From: Alphaproteobacteria bacterium
GTDB lineage: Bacteria > Pseudomonadota > Alphaproteobacteria > Sphingomonadales > Emcibacteraceae
Direction of reading: 5' to 3'
DNA length: 64,000 bases
Assembly: GCA_030428615.1 (NCBI GenBank)
Contig: JAUIDN010000013.1
Coordinates: forward strand, 1-64,000
Notes under the pieces: generated by a model
The model's database searches: none
What the model was told of the DNA's origin: nothing
What the model saw: the letters and a program-made list of their open reading frames with translations, nothing else
Position numbers and translations under genes: made by a program
Shown here: one piece after another, positions 1-8,496 of the stretch
How the letters are laid out: the number at the start of each line of letters is the position of its first letter
How positions within the stretch are numbered: position 1 is the first letter of the stretch

Positions 1-123
1 TCCAAACATTCGCAGGCGAAGCTGAATGCAGTGGCGCGACAGCTCAATGAACGACCAAGAAAAACGCTGGACTTCAGAAGTCCAGCATATAAATTTAACC
101 AATGTGTTGCAGCGACCGGTTGA
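1..123 (+). CDS. IS30-family transposase, C-terminal end (partial at window edge)
   Basis: Frame 1 is open from the first base and encodes 40 residues before a TGA at 121. It contains ARQLNERPRKTLDFRSPAYK, a close match to the C-terminal end of IS30-family DDE transposases, where NERPRKTLGFRTPA is the usual form. The catalytic domain would lie to the left of the window, so I cannot say whether the element is intact. The bases after the stop probably include the element's right end, but no inverted repeat can be paired without the left end. Confidence 0.8.
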   Translation, partial: SKHSQAKLNAVARQLNERPRKTLDFRSPAYKFNQCVAATG

Positions 124-212
124 GACCACCGTCGAAAGCAGACATTCGGTATTTACAAACTGACACAGTTCGATAATCCTGTTTCAGGAATAAACTATTC
201 GGAGCTAAATTA

Positions 213-542
213 ATGTCCCCTAGTGTTGTGCTCGAAAAGGCAACCAAATTTCAAATTAAATCTAAAAGCTTACTGGATAACCTTTTGGAAAAATACAACT
301 TGAAATCCGAGTATAATGTTATTGACGAAACTGGGCATGGAAAAGCTTGGGGAGAAGTATACTTGGAAGTAAATATTTTATCTCAACCCTCAATAAAAGT
401 TTGGTTGTATGGTGATGAAATTGAATGGTTTCCTGATAGCTTCGGCAATAATTGTAACTATGAGCGAATTGATGGTGAGACCGACGAAACAATTCTTGGC
501 AGTTTCTTAGAGCACCTAGAACAACAAATTAATACTAAATAG
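213..542 (+). CDS. hypothetical protein, 109 aa
   Basis: I do not recognise this protein. It is small, soluble and acidic, with no signal peptide or membrane segment. The N-terminal third is charged and probably helical. The middle has alternating hydrophobic residues typical of beta strands (around GEVYLEVNIL and IKVWLYG), followed by an acidic C-terminus. The ATG follows an AT-rich leader with no clear ribosome binding site. It lies directly after the IS30 fragment, is AT-richer than the core genes further right, and looks like accessory cargo. A non-coding explanation is possible but less likely given the uninterrupted 330 bases. Confidence 0.5.
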   Translation: MSPSVVLEKATKFQIKSKSLLDNLLEKYNLKSEYNVIDETGHGKAWGEVYLEVNILSQPSIKVWLYGDEIEWFPDSFGNNCNYERIDGETDETILGSFLEHLEQQINTK

Positions 543-629
543 AGAAGCATTAAGCTTTAATGAACGGCCGCAATGGGTGGTTTTCAGACAATCGTGAGTG
601 CTTACAATCTTCGCTACCATATAAATTTT

Positions 630-905
630 CTAGGTGTCATCGCCCGGCGCCCGTAAAAAACTAGTTCCACAGTTTGAGCACTGATCATTAAACCCCGCAT
701 AATTGCCATCCTTATCTTGAAGTGGAGGCCAGTCACAATTGGGGCATCCCCAATACTTTGTCAAAAATATACCCACAGGTATAAAAGCTAATAACCAAAG
801 TATGACGAGTTTAGGAGATAACTGGGCAATAAGTTCAACAAATAAACCGTATCCTACCAAAACAAAAATCAAATTCAGTAAGCGTGCTTTAAATATGTGT
901 TCCAT
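630..905 (-). CDS. small membrane protein with zinc-ribbon tail, 91 aa
   Basis: The family is not recognised. Two hydrophobic segments (about residues 8-28 and 32-49) are followed by a cytosolic-type tail with two CxxC pairs (CPNC near residue 54 and CSNC near residue 76). Together these make a plausible four-cysteine zinc ribbon. Two-helix proteins with such a ribbon are common and mostly uncharacterised. It stands alone on the minus strand between the orphan gene at 213-542 and mrp. The matching plus-strand frames lack any such pattern, so the minus frame is preferred. Confidence 0.55.
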   Translation of the reverse strand: MEHIFKARLLNLIFVLVGYGLFVELIAQLSPKLVILWLLAFIPVGIFLTKYWGCPNCDWPPLQDKDGNYAGFNDQCSNCGTSFLRAPGDDT

Positions 906-971
906 GTGGTTTCCCCTGCTTTGAAAAGATATTACAATAGTTATGTGTGTCGGTCAAAAAGGAGAGGTAAC

Positions 972-1003
972 GACTGTCTGCTTTGGGTCGGAAGCAGACA
1001 GTC
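972..1003. repeat. perfect 10-bp inverted repeat (hairpin)
   Basis: GACTGTCTGC at 972-981 and GCAGACAGTC at 994-1003 are perfect reverse complements separated by 12 bases. The right half (987-1005) also resembles 131-150, just after the IS30 transposase stop (GTCGAAAGCAGACATTCGGT). It sits 33 bases beyond the stop of mrp on the minus strand but has no adjacent T-run, so it is a poor intrinsic terminator. It could be a short dispersed repeat or IS-end remnant. Confidence 0.5.
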
Positions 1004-1035
1004 AGAAATAGTGTATTCCTATCCGGTTATGGCCT

Positions 1036-2142
1036 TTAAAGTTTTGCCAGAATTTTATCAGCAATTTCGATATAGGCTTTGGTGAGCGGGCTGGATTCCT
1101 GACTGACGACAATGGGGTTTCCATCGTCTGCCGTCTTCCTAATATCCATATCAAGCGGGATGGCCCCTAAAAAATCCATTCCTTTTTCATCGGCCGTTAA
1201 ATGGGCGCCGCCGTGGCTGAAAATATCGCTTCGTTCACCGCAGTGCGGGCAAATAAAGTAACTCATATTCTCAATAATGCCCAGAACCCGGGTATTGGTT
1301 TTATCGAACATGGTAATGGCTTTTCGTGCATCAATAAGTGCTAAGTCTTGTGGTGTTGAAACGATAACTGCACCATCCAGTTTTATGTTCTGGACCATCG
1401 TAAGCTGCGCGTCCCCGGTTCCCGGCGGTAGATCAAGAACAAGAACATCAATCGATCCGAATAAATCCCATTTTACATCACGGAGCATTTGTTGGATTGC
1501 GCCCATTACCATCGGGCCGCGCCAAATGGTTGCTGCGTCCTTCTCCATCAGATAGCCGATCGACATGCTTACAAGCCCGTGATTTTGCAGTGGTGTAATT
1601 TTCCCGTCACCCAGGCTTTCAGGTCTTGCATCCGGTAATCCCATCAGGCGCGGAATACTTGGCCCATATATGTCGAGATCGAAAATTCCCGCTTTAAGGC
1701 CCAATTTGCTAAAGGCAAGTGCCAGGTTTATGGATGTCGTCGATTTTCCAACCCCGCCTTTACCGCTTGCAACGGCGATAACATGTTTAACGCCTGGAAT
1801 GCCGCCTGGTCCTTCCTGCGGTGGTGGTGTGCCGTGACCGCCGAAGGCCCGCTTCTCACCAAAACCTTTTGGTGCCGGTTCGTCTGTGCCGTCCCGTTCA
1901 GCGGTCAGAACCGATGTCACTTTTGAGATACCGGAAATTTGCAGGAGAAGCCGATCGCAACTTTGGCGCAGTTTTTCCATTTCCTCTACTTCCGACGGAT
2001 CTATATTGAGCGCGAAACCTACGGCACCTTCCCTGACCACCAAGCCCTGCACGATACCCTGATCAACAATATTATTACCTGTTTTTGGATGTTTAATAGT
2101 TTTTAGGGCTTCAAGAAGCTCTTCGCGCTTGACGTCTGACAT
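1036..2142 (-). CDS. mrp: Mrp/ApbC family iron-sulfur cluster carrier ATPase
   Basis: This is a cytosolic P-loop ATPase of the Mrp/NBP35 group, which binds and transfers Fe-S clusters to apoproteins. It has an N-terminal DUF59/MIP18-like domain (about residues 1-90), a Pro/Gly-rich linker, then a MinD-like ATPase domain with the deviant Walker A SGKGGVGKST. A C-terminal CPHC pair is the expected cluster-binding site. The chosen start is the ATG at 2142 (MSDVKREELL), giving 368 aa. An upstream in-frame ATG at 2178 would add 12 polar residues that homologues do not have. It is divergent from hflK. Confidence 0.93.
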   Translation of the reverse strand: MSDVKREELLEALKTIKHPKTGNNIVDQGIVQGLVVREGAVGFALNIDPSEVEEMEKLRQSCDRLLLQISGISKVTSVLTAERDGTDEPAPKGFGEKRAFGGHGTPPPQEGPGGIPGVKHVIAVASGKGGVGKSTTSINLALAFSKLGLKAGIFDLDIYGPSIPRLMGLPDARPESLGDGKITPLQNHGLVSMSIGYLMEKDAATIWRGPMVMGAIQQMLRDVKWDLFGSIDVLVLDLPPGTGDAQLTMVQNIKLDGAVIVSTPQDLALIDARKAITMFDKTNTRVLGIIENMSYFICPHCGERSDIFSHGGAHLTADEKGMDFLGAIPLDMDIRKTADDGNPIVVSQESSPLTKAYIEIADKILAKL

Positions 2143-2283
2143 TTCGTTATTACCTATTGTACAATTATTATTGTTCACTCATTGCGGTGGAACAGTAGTT
2201 AGCATATAAGATAGGGTATGAATTTTTAAAGGGGATTATGCATTTTGTATGGATAATTTCCAATATTTTTTGAGGAGCGTTGA

Positions 2284-3378
2284 ATGTCTTGGCAAAATAA
2301 TGGTGGTGGCGATCGTGGACCGTGGGGACAAGGCCCCAAAAAAGGTGGCGGTGGTGGCCAGCCCCCTGACATTGATGAACTGATCCGAAAGGGGCAGGAC
2401 AAATTTAAGAACGCGTTTGGCGGCGGCGGATTTGGCGGCGGTCAGGATAGCTTTGGTGGCGGCAAAGGTATCGGATTGGTGCTTTTGGCACTTGTCGGAT
2501 TTTGGCTGTTTAATGCTTTTTATACCGTTGATGAAGGTGAGCAGGCCGTCATTATGCGATTTGGAAAATATGTCGATCGCACATTGCCGGGTATACACTT
2601 TCACTTTTGGCCGGTTGAGACCGTCGAGATAACAAATGTTCAGGAAGAACGGTCCATTCAGATCGGGTTTGGTGACGGTCAGGCTGCGGACAAGGAACGC
2701 CAGATGTTGACCGGGGACGCAAATATTGTTGATGCCCAGTTTACGATTTTCTGGAAAATCAAAGATATTGCCAAATACCAGTTTATTCTTAATGATCAGG
2801 CATTGAGCGTAAAATCCATCGCGGAAAGTGCGATGCGTGAAGTTGTGGCCAAAACAGATGCCGAAAAAATTATTACCAGCGATAAGGGGGGTATTGAGCT
2901 GGAAGTGCAGCAGATCACCCAGAACCTTCTGGACCAATATGAATCCGGGATTCACATTGAACGTGTAAAGCTGGATGATGTAAGGCCGCCTGTGGAAATT
3001 TCCGATGCCTTTAATGATGTGCAAAAGGCGGAAGCCGATCGTGACCGCGCAATCAGCCTGGCAAAACTTGAACAAAACAGAATTGTTCCGGAAGCCCGTG
3101 GACAGGCGGCAAAAATGCTCCAGGAGGCAGAAGCCTACAAGGAAAAAGTAATCGCCGAAGCAGAGGGTGAAGCATCAAGATTTGAAGCGATTCTTACCGA
3201 ATATCAAAAGGCAAAAGATGTGACAAGGAGCCGTATATATCTTGATACCATGCAACAGGTTTTATCGGGCACAGACAAGATTGTTATAGATAATGATGGT
3301 GCTGGTGTGGTTCCGTACCTACCGCTTACCGAGCTTAATAAAAAATCACGAACTCAACCCAACGGCAGTCAGCAATAG
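2284..3378 (+). CDS. hflK: FtsH protease modulator HflK
   Basis: This SPFH/band-7 membrane protein forms the HflKC complex that surrounds FtsH in the inner membrane and tempers its proteolysis. The N-terminus is cytosolic and very glycine-rich (to about residue 58). One transmembrane helix follows (about 60-80), then the periplasmic SPFH domain starting near EGEQAVIMRFGK, and a long Ala/Glu-rich helix. The length of 364 aa is normal. A strong GAGGAG ribosome site lies just before the ATG. hflC follows after 12 bases, and FtsH itself is encoded at 27,370. Confidence 0.95.
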   Translation: MSWQNNGGGDRGPWGQGPKKGGGGGQPPDIDELIRKGQDKFKNAFGGGGFGGGQDSFGGGKGIGLVLLALVGFWLFNAFYTVDEGEQAVIMRFGKYVDRTLPGIHFHFWPVETVEITNVQEERSIQIGFGDGQAADKERQMLTGDANIVDAQFTIFWKIKDIAKYQFILNDQALSVKSIAESAMREVVAKTDAEKIITSDKGGIELEVQQITQNLLDQYESGIHIERVKLDDVRPPVEISDAFNDVQKAEADRDRAISLAKLEQNRIVPEARGQAAKMLQEAEAYKEKVIAEAEGEASRFEAILTEYQKAKDVTRSRIYLDTMQQVLSGTDKIVIDNDGAGVVPYLPLTELNKKSRTQPNGSQQ

Positions 3379-3390
3379 GAGAATAATAAT

Positions 3391-4260
3391 ATGAATATGA
3401 AAGCAATTATAGCTCTTATCATTGTTGGTGGTGGCATGGTTTTGTTTGGGGCGGCAACTTACCAGTTAAAAGAAACGGAGCAGGCAATAGTACTACGCTT
3501 TGGTGAATGGCAAAGAACAGTTGATCAGGCGGGGTTGCATTTCAAAAACCCTATTACGGAAAGTATTGTGGTATTTGATAAGCGGACACGTCTTCTTGAT
3601 ATGAAAGAAATCACGGTGTTCACGCTGGATCAGAAGCGTATGAATGTTGATGCGTTTACCGAATACCGCGTTAAGGACCCGCTCCGCGTTTATCAAACGG
3701 TTGGAAATGAATTCGGCGCGGAAGCCCGATTGACACCTATCGCGGAATCCAACTTGCGTAAGGTGTTTGGTGTTCAGGAACTTGAAGCGGCTTTAAGCGG
3801 GGAACGCAGTGTTCTCAGACAAAATATTCGTGAAGCCGTAACCGAAGAAGCAACCGCGCTCGGTATTGAAATTGTTGATTTACGTATTAAACGTACCGAC
3901 CTTCCCGAAGAAAACAGTGCGCCAATTTTTCAAAGTATGATTGCGGACAGAAATCAGGTCGCGAGGGAAACCCGAGCCCGCGGTCAGGAAGAAGCCGTTC
4001 GCATTACTTCAAAAGCGGAACGTGACAGGACGGTTATCTTAGCGGAAGCTACAAGGGATTCTGAAAAGTTGCGGGGTGAGGGTGATGCAATCGCTTCAAA
4101 AATCTACGCCGATGCTTACAGTAGAGATCCTGAATTTTACTCCTTTTACCGGTCAATGGAGGTATATAAGAATGCCATGAAAAATAATGACACATCCATG
4201 GTGCTTTCCCCGGACAGCGAATTTTTCAAATATTTTGAAAATATGGGCGGGAGAAATTAA
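3391..4260 (+). CDS. hflC: FtsH protease modulator HflC
   Basis: The partner of HflK, 289 aa. An N-terminal membrane anchor (about residues 5-23) precedes a periplasmic SPFH domain (ETEQAIVLRFGEW onward) and an Ala/Arg/Glu-rich helical region with the conserved ARGQEEAVRI and YADAYSRDPEFYSFYRSM stretches characteristic of HflC. It is probably co-transcribed with hflK (12-base gap). The DUF2065 gene begins 6 bases after its stop. Confidence 0.95.
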   Translation: MNMKAIIALIIVGGGMVLFGAATYQLKETEQAIVLRFGEWQRTVDQAGLHFKNPITESIVVFDKRTRLLDMKEITVFTLDQKRMNVDAFTEYRVKDPLRVYQTVGNEFGAEARLTPIAESNLRKVFGVQELEAALSGERSVLRQNIREAVTEEATALGIEIVDLRIKRTDLPEENSAPIFQSMIADRNQVARETRARGQEEAVRITSKAERDRTVILAEATRDSEKLRGEGDAIASKIYADAYSRDPEFYSFYRSMEVYKNAMKNNDTSMVLSPDSEFFKYFENMGGRN

Positions 4261-4266
4261 TATTTC

Positions 4267-4449
4267 ATGACGGTTTTAATATTTGCGCTCGGCTTGGTAT
4301 TTGTTATTGAGGGCCTGTTATATGCCCTTTTCCCGGGCGCGATGAAGAACATGATGAAATTTGTTATAGAGCAGCAGGATAGCGCCATCCGGTTGGCGGG
4401 TCTTTTATCAGCAACTATAGGTGTCTTTATAATATATATGGTGAAATGA
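4267..4449 (+). CDS. DUF2065 family small inner-membrane protein
   Basis: A 60-aa protein made of two hydrophobic helices (about residues 2-20 and 40-58) joined by a short polar segment. It matches the DUF2065 family, which is usually encoded next to hflC or degP-like genes in proteobacteria. The function is unknown. The 6-base gap after hflC argues for co-transcription and suggests a role near the HflKC-FtsH or DegP quality-control systems; that role is inference. Confidence 0.8.
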   Translation: MTVLIFALGLVFVIEGLLYALFPGAMKNMMKFVIEQQDSAIRLAGLLSATIGVFIIYMVK

Positions 4450-4561
4450 CAGCTTTTACGGTATTGGTACGTATAATATCGTAATTTCGTCATAATTGAT
4501 GATACTATTAAAGAAACGGACACTTAATTTAAGTCAGAAGAAAATCTATCAGGAAAGAATG

Positions 4562-6028
4562 ATGAATATTAGTAAAAGATTATCAGGCGCTGTTGTCATA
4601 TTGATATATATGATCGGGTTCCCATCGTTAAGCAATGCTCAGGGAGCCCCGGAAAGTTTCGCGGATTTATCCGAAGAACTTTTGCCAGCGGTAGTTAATG
4701 TATATACGACGCAGAATATCAGGGTTGATCGAAATCGTGATAGAGGATTTGACCTTTCTCCGTTTGAAGAATTTTTCAGGCGTAATCTACCACCAGGGGC
4801 AGATGAAGATGACGATAATAATCGCAGCAGTCGACCCCGCGTTCAGCAAAGAAGATCGCTTGGCTCAGGGTTCATTATTGATGCGAGTGGCATCATTATC
4901 ACGAATAACCATGTGATTGATGAAGCGGATGAAATCTCAATCCGTCTTCACGATGGTACGGAACTTGAAGCTGAAGTAATCGGTAAAGATGATAAAGTTG
5001 ATTTGGCTGTTTTGAAGGTAGAGACAGACGAGAAACTTCCTTTTGTAAGCTTTGGGGACGATACAAATTCACGTGTAGGTGATTGGGTGTTGGCGATCGG
5101 CAACCCGTTCGGATTGGGCGGAACCGTAACAGCGGGTATTATTTCCGCCCGAAATCGAAACATCAATTCAGGTCCTTACGACCAATATATTCAAACTGAT
5201 GCTTCAATTAACCGGGGGAACAGTGGCGGCCCCATGTTTAATATGAAAGGTGAAGTAATCGGCATTAATACAGCCATATTTTCGCAGACCGGCGGAAATA
5301 TTGGTATCGGATTTGCTGTTCCTTCCTCACAAGCACAGATCGTGATCGACCAGCTACGCAAATATGGTCGGACAAAACGTGGCCGTATTGGTGTTACCAT
5401 CAGGGATGTGAATGATGATATCGCAGAAAGCCTTGGTCTTGAAAATTCCGATGGTGCGATGGTCAATAGTGTTGTTGAAGACAGTCCATCTGAAGAAGCC
5501 GGTGTGGAATTTGGAGATATCATTATTGAATTTGATGGTACTGAAATTAAGGAAGTTCGTGATCTTACAACCATTGTTGCCAATACCGAAATTGGTAAAA
5601 CCGTCGATATGATCGTCCTTAGAAAAGGGGAACGTGTCAAGCTTCGCATCACAATTGATGAGCTTGACGAGTCCACTGATGAAGACGACGAAGAAGAAAT
5701 TGAAAGAACCATAGAAGAGCAGGAAACCGTTCTTGATCTGACGCTCAGCGAGCTTGATGATGAAGCGCGTGAGGATCTTGGCATTGATGATGATATTAAC
5801 GGTGTTCTGATCACGGGCGTTGACTATGGCTCAGGTAGGGACGGGCTTCGTGGTTTAAGGCGCGGCGATGTTATTGTAGAGGTAACACAACGTGAGGTGT
5901 CATCCATTGACGATGTTAAGGCGCGCATTGAAGACCAGCGTAAAGCAGGTCGTTCCGTGGTGCTATTGTCAATATACCGGCGTGGCCAGTATAATCATGT
6001 TCCGGTGAAGCTGGACGAAGATGAATAA
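4562..6028 (+). CDS. DegP/HtrA-family periplasmic serine protease (Do)
   Basis: A periplasmic trypsin-like protease and chaperone of the DegP/DegQ/MucD group, 488 aa from the chosen start. A signal peptide covers about residues 1-27 (cleavage after SNA). The catalytic domain has His in TNNHVIDEAD, Asp in DLAVLKV and Ser in GNSGGP, and is followed by two PDZ domains. The linker between them is unusually acidic (Asp/Glu-rich around DEDDEEEIE). The start at 4562 is placed by AGGAAAG at 4551-4557; in-frame codons back to 4496 would put a charged stretch before the signal peptide. A strong terminator follows. Confidence 0.93.
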   Translation: MNISKRLSGAVVILIYMIGFPSLSNAQGAPESFADLSEELLPAVVNVYTTQNIRVDRNRDRGFDLSPFEEFFRRNLPPGADEDDDNNRSSRPRVQQRRSLGSGFIIDASGIIITNNHVIDEADEISIRLHDGTELEAEVIGKDDKVDLAVLKVETDEKLPFVSFGDDTNSRVGDWVLAIGNPFGLGGTVTAGIISARNRNINSGPYDQYIQTDASINRGNSGGPMFNMKGEVIGINTAIFSQTGGNIGIGFAVPSSQAQIVIDQLRKYGRTKRGRIGVTIRDVNDDIAESLGLENSDGAMVNSVVEDSPSEEAGVEFGDIIIEFDGTEIKEVRDLTTIVANTEIGKTVDMIVLRKGERVKLRITIDELDESTDEDDEEEIERTIEEQETVLDLTLSELDDEAREDLGIDDDINGVLITGVDYGSGRDGLRGLRRGDVIVEVTQREVSSIDDVKARIEDQRKAGRSVVLLSIYRRGQYNHVPVKLDEDE

Positions 6029-6051
6029 TCTTAAACCATAACTGAATTAAC

Positions 6052-6086
6052 AAAAGGCCCGGTGATTATCCGGGCCTTTTATTTTG
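6052..6086 (+). terminator. intrinsic terminator after degP-like gene
   Basis: AAAAGGCCCGG (6052-6062) pairs perfectly with CCGGGCCTTTT (6070-6080) around a 7-base loop, followed by ATTTTGG. It lies 24 bases past the protease stop. The A-run on the left arm could make it work in both directions. Confidence 0.9.
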
Positions 6087-6178
6087 GTTGCATGACTTGC
6101 ATTGGTGCTTAATTTTTCATAGGCTCAATTTCAAGGATTCTCAACAGAATTAAAGATAATCAAAGCGGGAGGACCCAT

Positions 6179-8428
6179 ATGGGACTATCTAATATAATTA
6201 AATATACGGCGCTTTTTGCCGCAACGACATTTGCGGCAGATGCAGCCGACGCAATTCGGGGTTTTACACCTGAAAATAGTGATAACCAATATCAACTTGA
6301 AGCGGAAATTGACAAACGCATTAATGTTCAGAATATGGATGACTGGATGAAATTTATGACATCCAGGCCGCATGCGACAGGACAGCCGTTTGACAAGGAA
6401 GTTGCGGATTTTATCGCTGCAAAATATCGTGAATGGGGGTACGATACTGAGGTTGTCGCCTATGATGTTCTTATGCCGACCCCGAAAGTGCGCGTTGTTG
6501 AGTTGGTCGAACCGGTAAAATGGTCGGCGTCGTTAAAGGAAGCGTCGGTCGCTGAGGACCCAACATCAAATCAGGAAGAACGCCTGCCCGTTTATCATGC
6601 CTTCTCGCCCGATGGCGATGTCACAGCAGAAGTCGTATTTGTCAATCAGGGCCTGCGCGAAGATTATGAAGATCTGGAGCGGCGTGGTGTTAGCGTCGAA
6701 GGCAAGATCATTCTGGCGAAATATGGGGGTTCGTGGCGTGGTATTAAACCGAAAATGGCCGAAGAAAAAGGCGCGATTGGCGCGCTCATTTATTCCGACC
6801 CGCAGGATGATGGCTATTCACAAGGGGATATATATCCAAAAGGGGCCTGGAAACACCCAACAGGGGCGCAGCGCGGATCGATAATGGATCTGCCAACACG
6901 GCCCGGTGATCCGCTGACGCCATATGTCGGTGCGACCAAGGATGCGGAGCGTCTTGATCTGGATGATGTTGAAATTTTTGTTGGCATTCCCACATTGCCA
7001 ATCTCGTATCAGGATGCGCAGCCCATTTTGGAAGCGTTGGAGGGGCCCGTTGCACCGCCGCGCTGGCGGGGCGGACTTCCCCTTACTTATCATATGGGAC
7101 CGGGACCGGCAAAACTGCATTTGAAGCTTGAATTTAACTGGGATGTGGTGCCGACCTACAATATAATCGCCAAGATGGAAGGCAGTGATTTTCCAGACCA
7201 ATGGGTATTGCGTGGTAACCATCATGACGCTTGGGTTCACGGTGCGGCCGATCCTATCTCCGGCCTTGTTGTGCAGATGGAAGAAGCAAGAATCTTAGCG
7301 GAAATAGCCGCTGAAACAGGATGGAAGCCCAAAAGAACCATTATGTTTGCCTCATGGGGGTCGGAAGAACAGGGCCTTATGGGATCCGTTGAATGGGTCG
7401 AAGACCACGCCGACGAGCTAAGGCAGAAAATGGTCGCTTACATCAACACCGATGGTAATGGTGCAGGCTTCCTGGGTGCGGGTGGATCGCACACGTTGGA
7501 GACATTTTTTGATCAGATTGCCCACGAGGTCAAAGACCCTATTCAGGGAATGAGCGCGGCAGATCGGGTTCGTTCGAGAAACCTGATGTCCAGTAATCCT
7601 GTTACAAAGTCACGTGCCGAAAAATCAAGCCATTATTATTTAAGTGCGCTTGGCAGTGGCTCCGATTATTCCGGGTTTTTCCAGCATCTTGGAATTACAT
7701 CCATGAATATTGGTTATGGCGGTGAATTTGGTGGTGGATCTTATCACACAAATTATGACAGTTATCATTACTATACCAAATTCCGTGATCCCGGTCTTCA
7801 TTACACCAAGGCCCTTGGTGCGGTAACGGGGCGGGTGGTAACACGCCTTGCCAATGCGGATGTATTGCCGTTTCAGTTCGGTAATATGTCGCGAACTGTG
7901 TCTGAATATGCCGATGAAATGGTATCAGCGATGGAAAAAACGCGCGCTGATGTTGAACGCCATAATATGCTCGTTCGTGAAGGCCACTATAAAGCGGCGG
8001 CAAATATCCGAGAAGCGTTTCAGGAGCCGACACTGCGTGAAGAAGTTCCCTACATCAATTTATCGCCTATGCAAAATTCGGTGGATCGACTGAAGGCATC
8101 GGCCAAGGCATTTGACGTGGCCTATAAGGCGATGGCCGATGGCGGGTATAACCTTAGCAAAAATGATGTGAATAAGCTTGATATGCTGATGTATCAGATT
8201 GAAGCTAAGTTGACGCGACCGGAAGGGCTGCCGCGCAGACCATGGTACCGTCATCACATTTATGCACCGGGATATTATACCGGCTACGGGGTTAAGACAC
8301 TTCCCGGGGTTCGTGAAGGAATCGAAGAGTATAAATGGGAGGAAACCCAAGAGCAGATGGCCAAACTTGCTGAAGTTTTGAACGCATATTGCGATCAACT
8401 TGATCAGGCGACGGCGCTGATGCAGTAA
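6179..8428 (+). CDS. M28 family peptidase, glutamate carboxypeptidase II (PSMA)-like
   Basis: An exported zinc peptidase of 749 aa related to glutamate carboxypeptidase II and transferrin receptor. A signal peptide (about residues 1-24) is followed by an M28 catalytic domain with a PA domain inserted near residues 140-270, and a C-terminal transferrin-receptor-like dimerisation domain from about 610. The metal and catalytic residues are all present: HHDAWVHGAADP, the Glu pair in GSEEQGLMGS, Asp in NTDG, and the final His in SYHTNYDSYHYY. It is a single-gene unit between two terminators with a clear GGGAGGA ribosome site. Likely substrates are peptides with acidic C-terminal residues, by family analogy only. 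Confidence 0.9.
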   Translation: MGLSNIIKYTALFAATTFAADAADAIRGFTPENSDNQYQLEAEIDKRINVQNMDDWMKFMTSRPHATGQPFDKEVADFIAAKYREWGYDTEVVAYDVLMPTPKVRVVELVEPVKWSASLKEASVAEDPTSNQEERLPVYHAFSPDGDVTAEVVFVNQGLREDYEDLERRGVSVEGKIILAKYGGSWRGIKPKMAEEKGAIGALIYSDPQDDGYSQGDIYPKGAWKHPTGAQRGSIMDLPTRPGDPLTPYVGATKDAERLDLDDVEIFVGIPTLPISYQDAQPILEALEGPVAPPRWRGGLPLTYHMGPGPAKLHLKLEFNWDVVPTYNIIAKMEGSDFPDQWVLRGNHHDAWVHGAADPISGLVVQMEEARILAEIAAETGWKPKRTIMFASWGSEEQGLMGSVEWVEDHADELRQKMVAYINTDGNGAGFLGAGGSHTLETFFDQIAHEVKDPIQGMSAADRVRSRNLMSSNPVTKSRAEKSSHYYLSALGSGSDYSGFFQHLGITSMNIGYGGEFGGGSYHTNYDSYHYYTKFRDPGLHYTKALGAVTGRVVTRLANADVLPFQFGNMSRTVSEYADEMVSAMEKTRADVERHNMLVREGHYKAAANIREAFQEPTLREEVPYINLSPMQNSVDRLKASAKAFDVAYKAMADGGYNLSKNDVNKLDMLMYQIEAKLTRPEGLPRRPWYRHHIYAPGYYTGYGVKTLPGVREGIEEYKWEETQEQMAKLAEVLNAYCDQLDQATALMQ

Positions 8429-8444
8429 TTTGATAACCTAACAT

Positions 8445-8477
8445 AAAGCCGGGACAGAAATGACCCGGCTTTTTTTA
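8445..8477 (+). terminator. intrinsic terminator after M28 peptidase gene
   Basis: AGCCGGG (8447-8453) pairs with CCCGGCT (8464-8470), extended by AA/TT pairs, followed by an uninterrupted T-run to 8476. It starts 17 bases after the peptidase stop. Confidence 0.9.
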
Positions 8478-8496
8478 ACCCGGCGATAGTGACGAA

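Noticed and set aside
2236-3075. A 279-codon open frame on the minus strand opposite hflK
   Set aside because: It is antisense to a clear SPFH-family gene, has no domain pattern, and is explained by the codon bias of hflK.
5191-5814. A 207-codon serine-rich minus-strand frame opposite the DegP-like gene
   Set aside because: The serine richness is the complement of Glu/Asp-rich codons in the PDZ and linker region; no start signal or family pattern.
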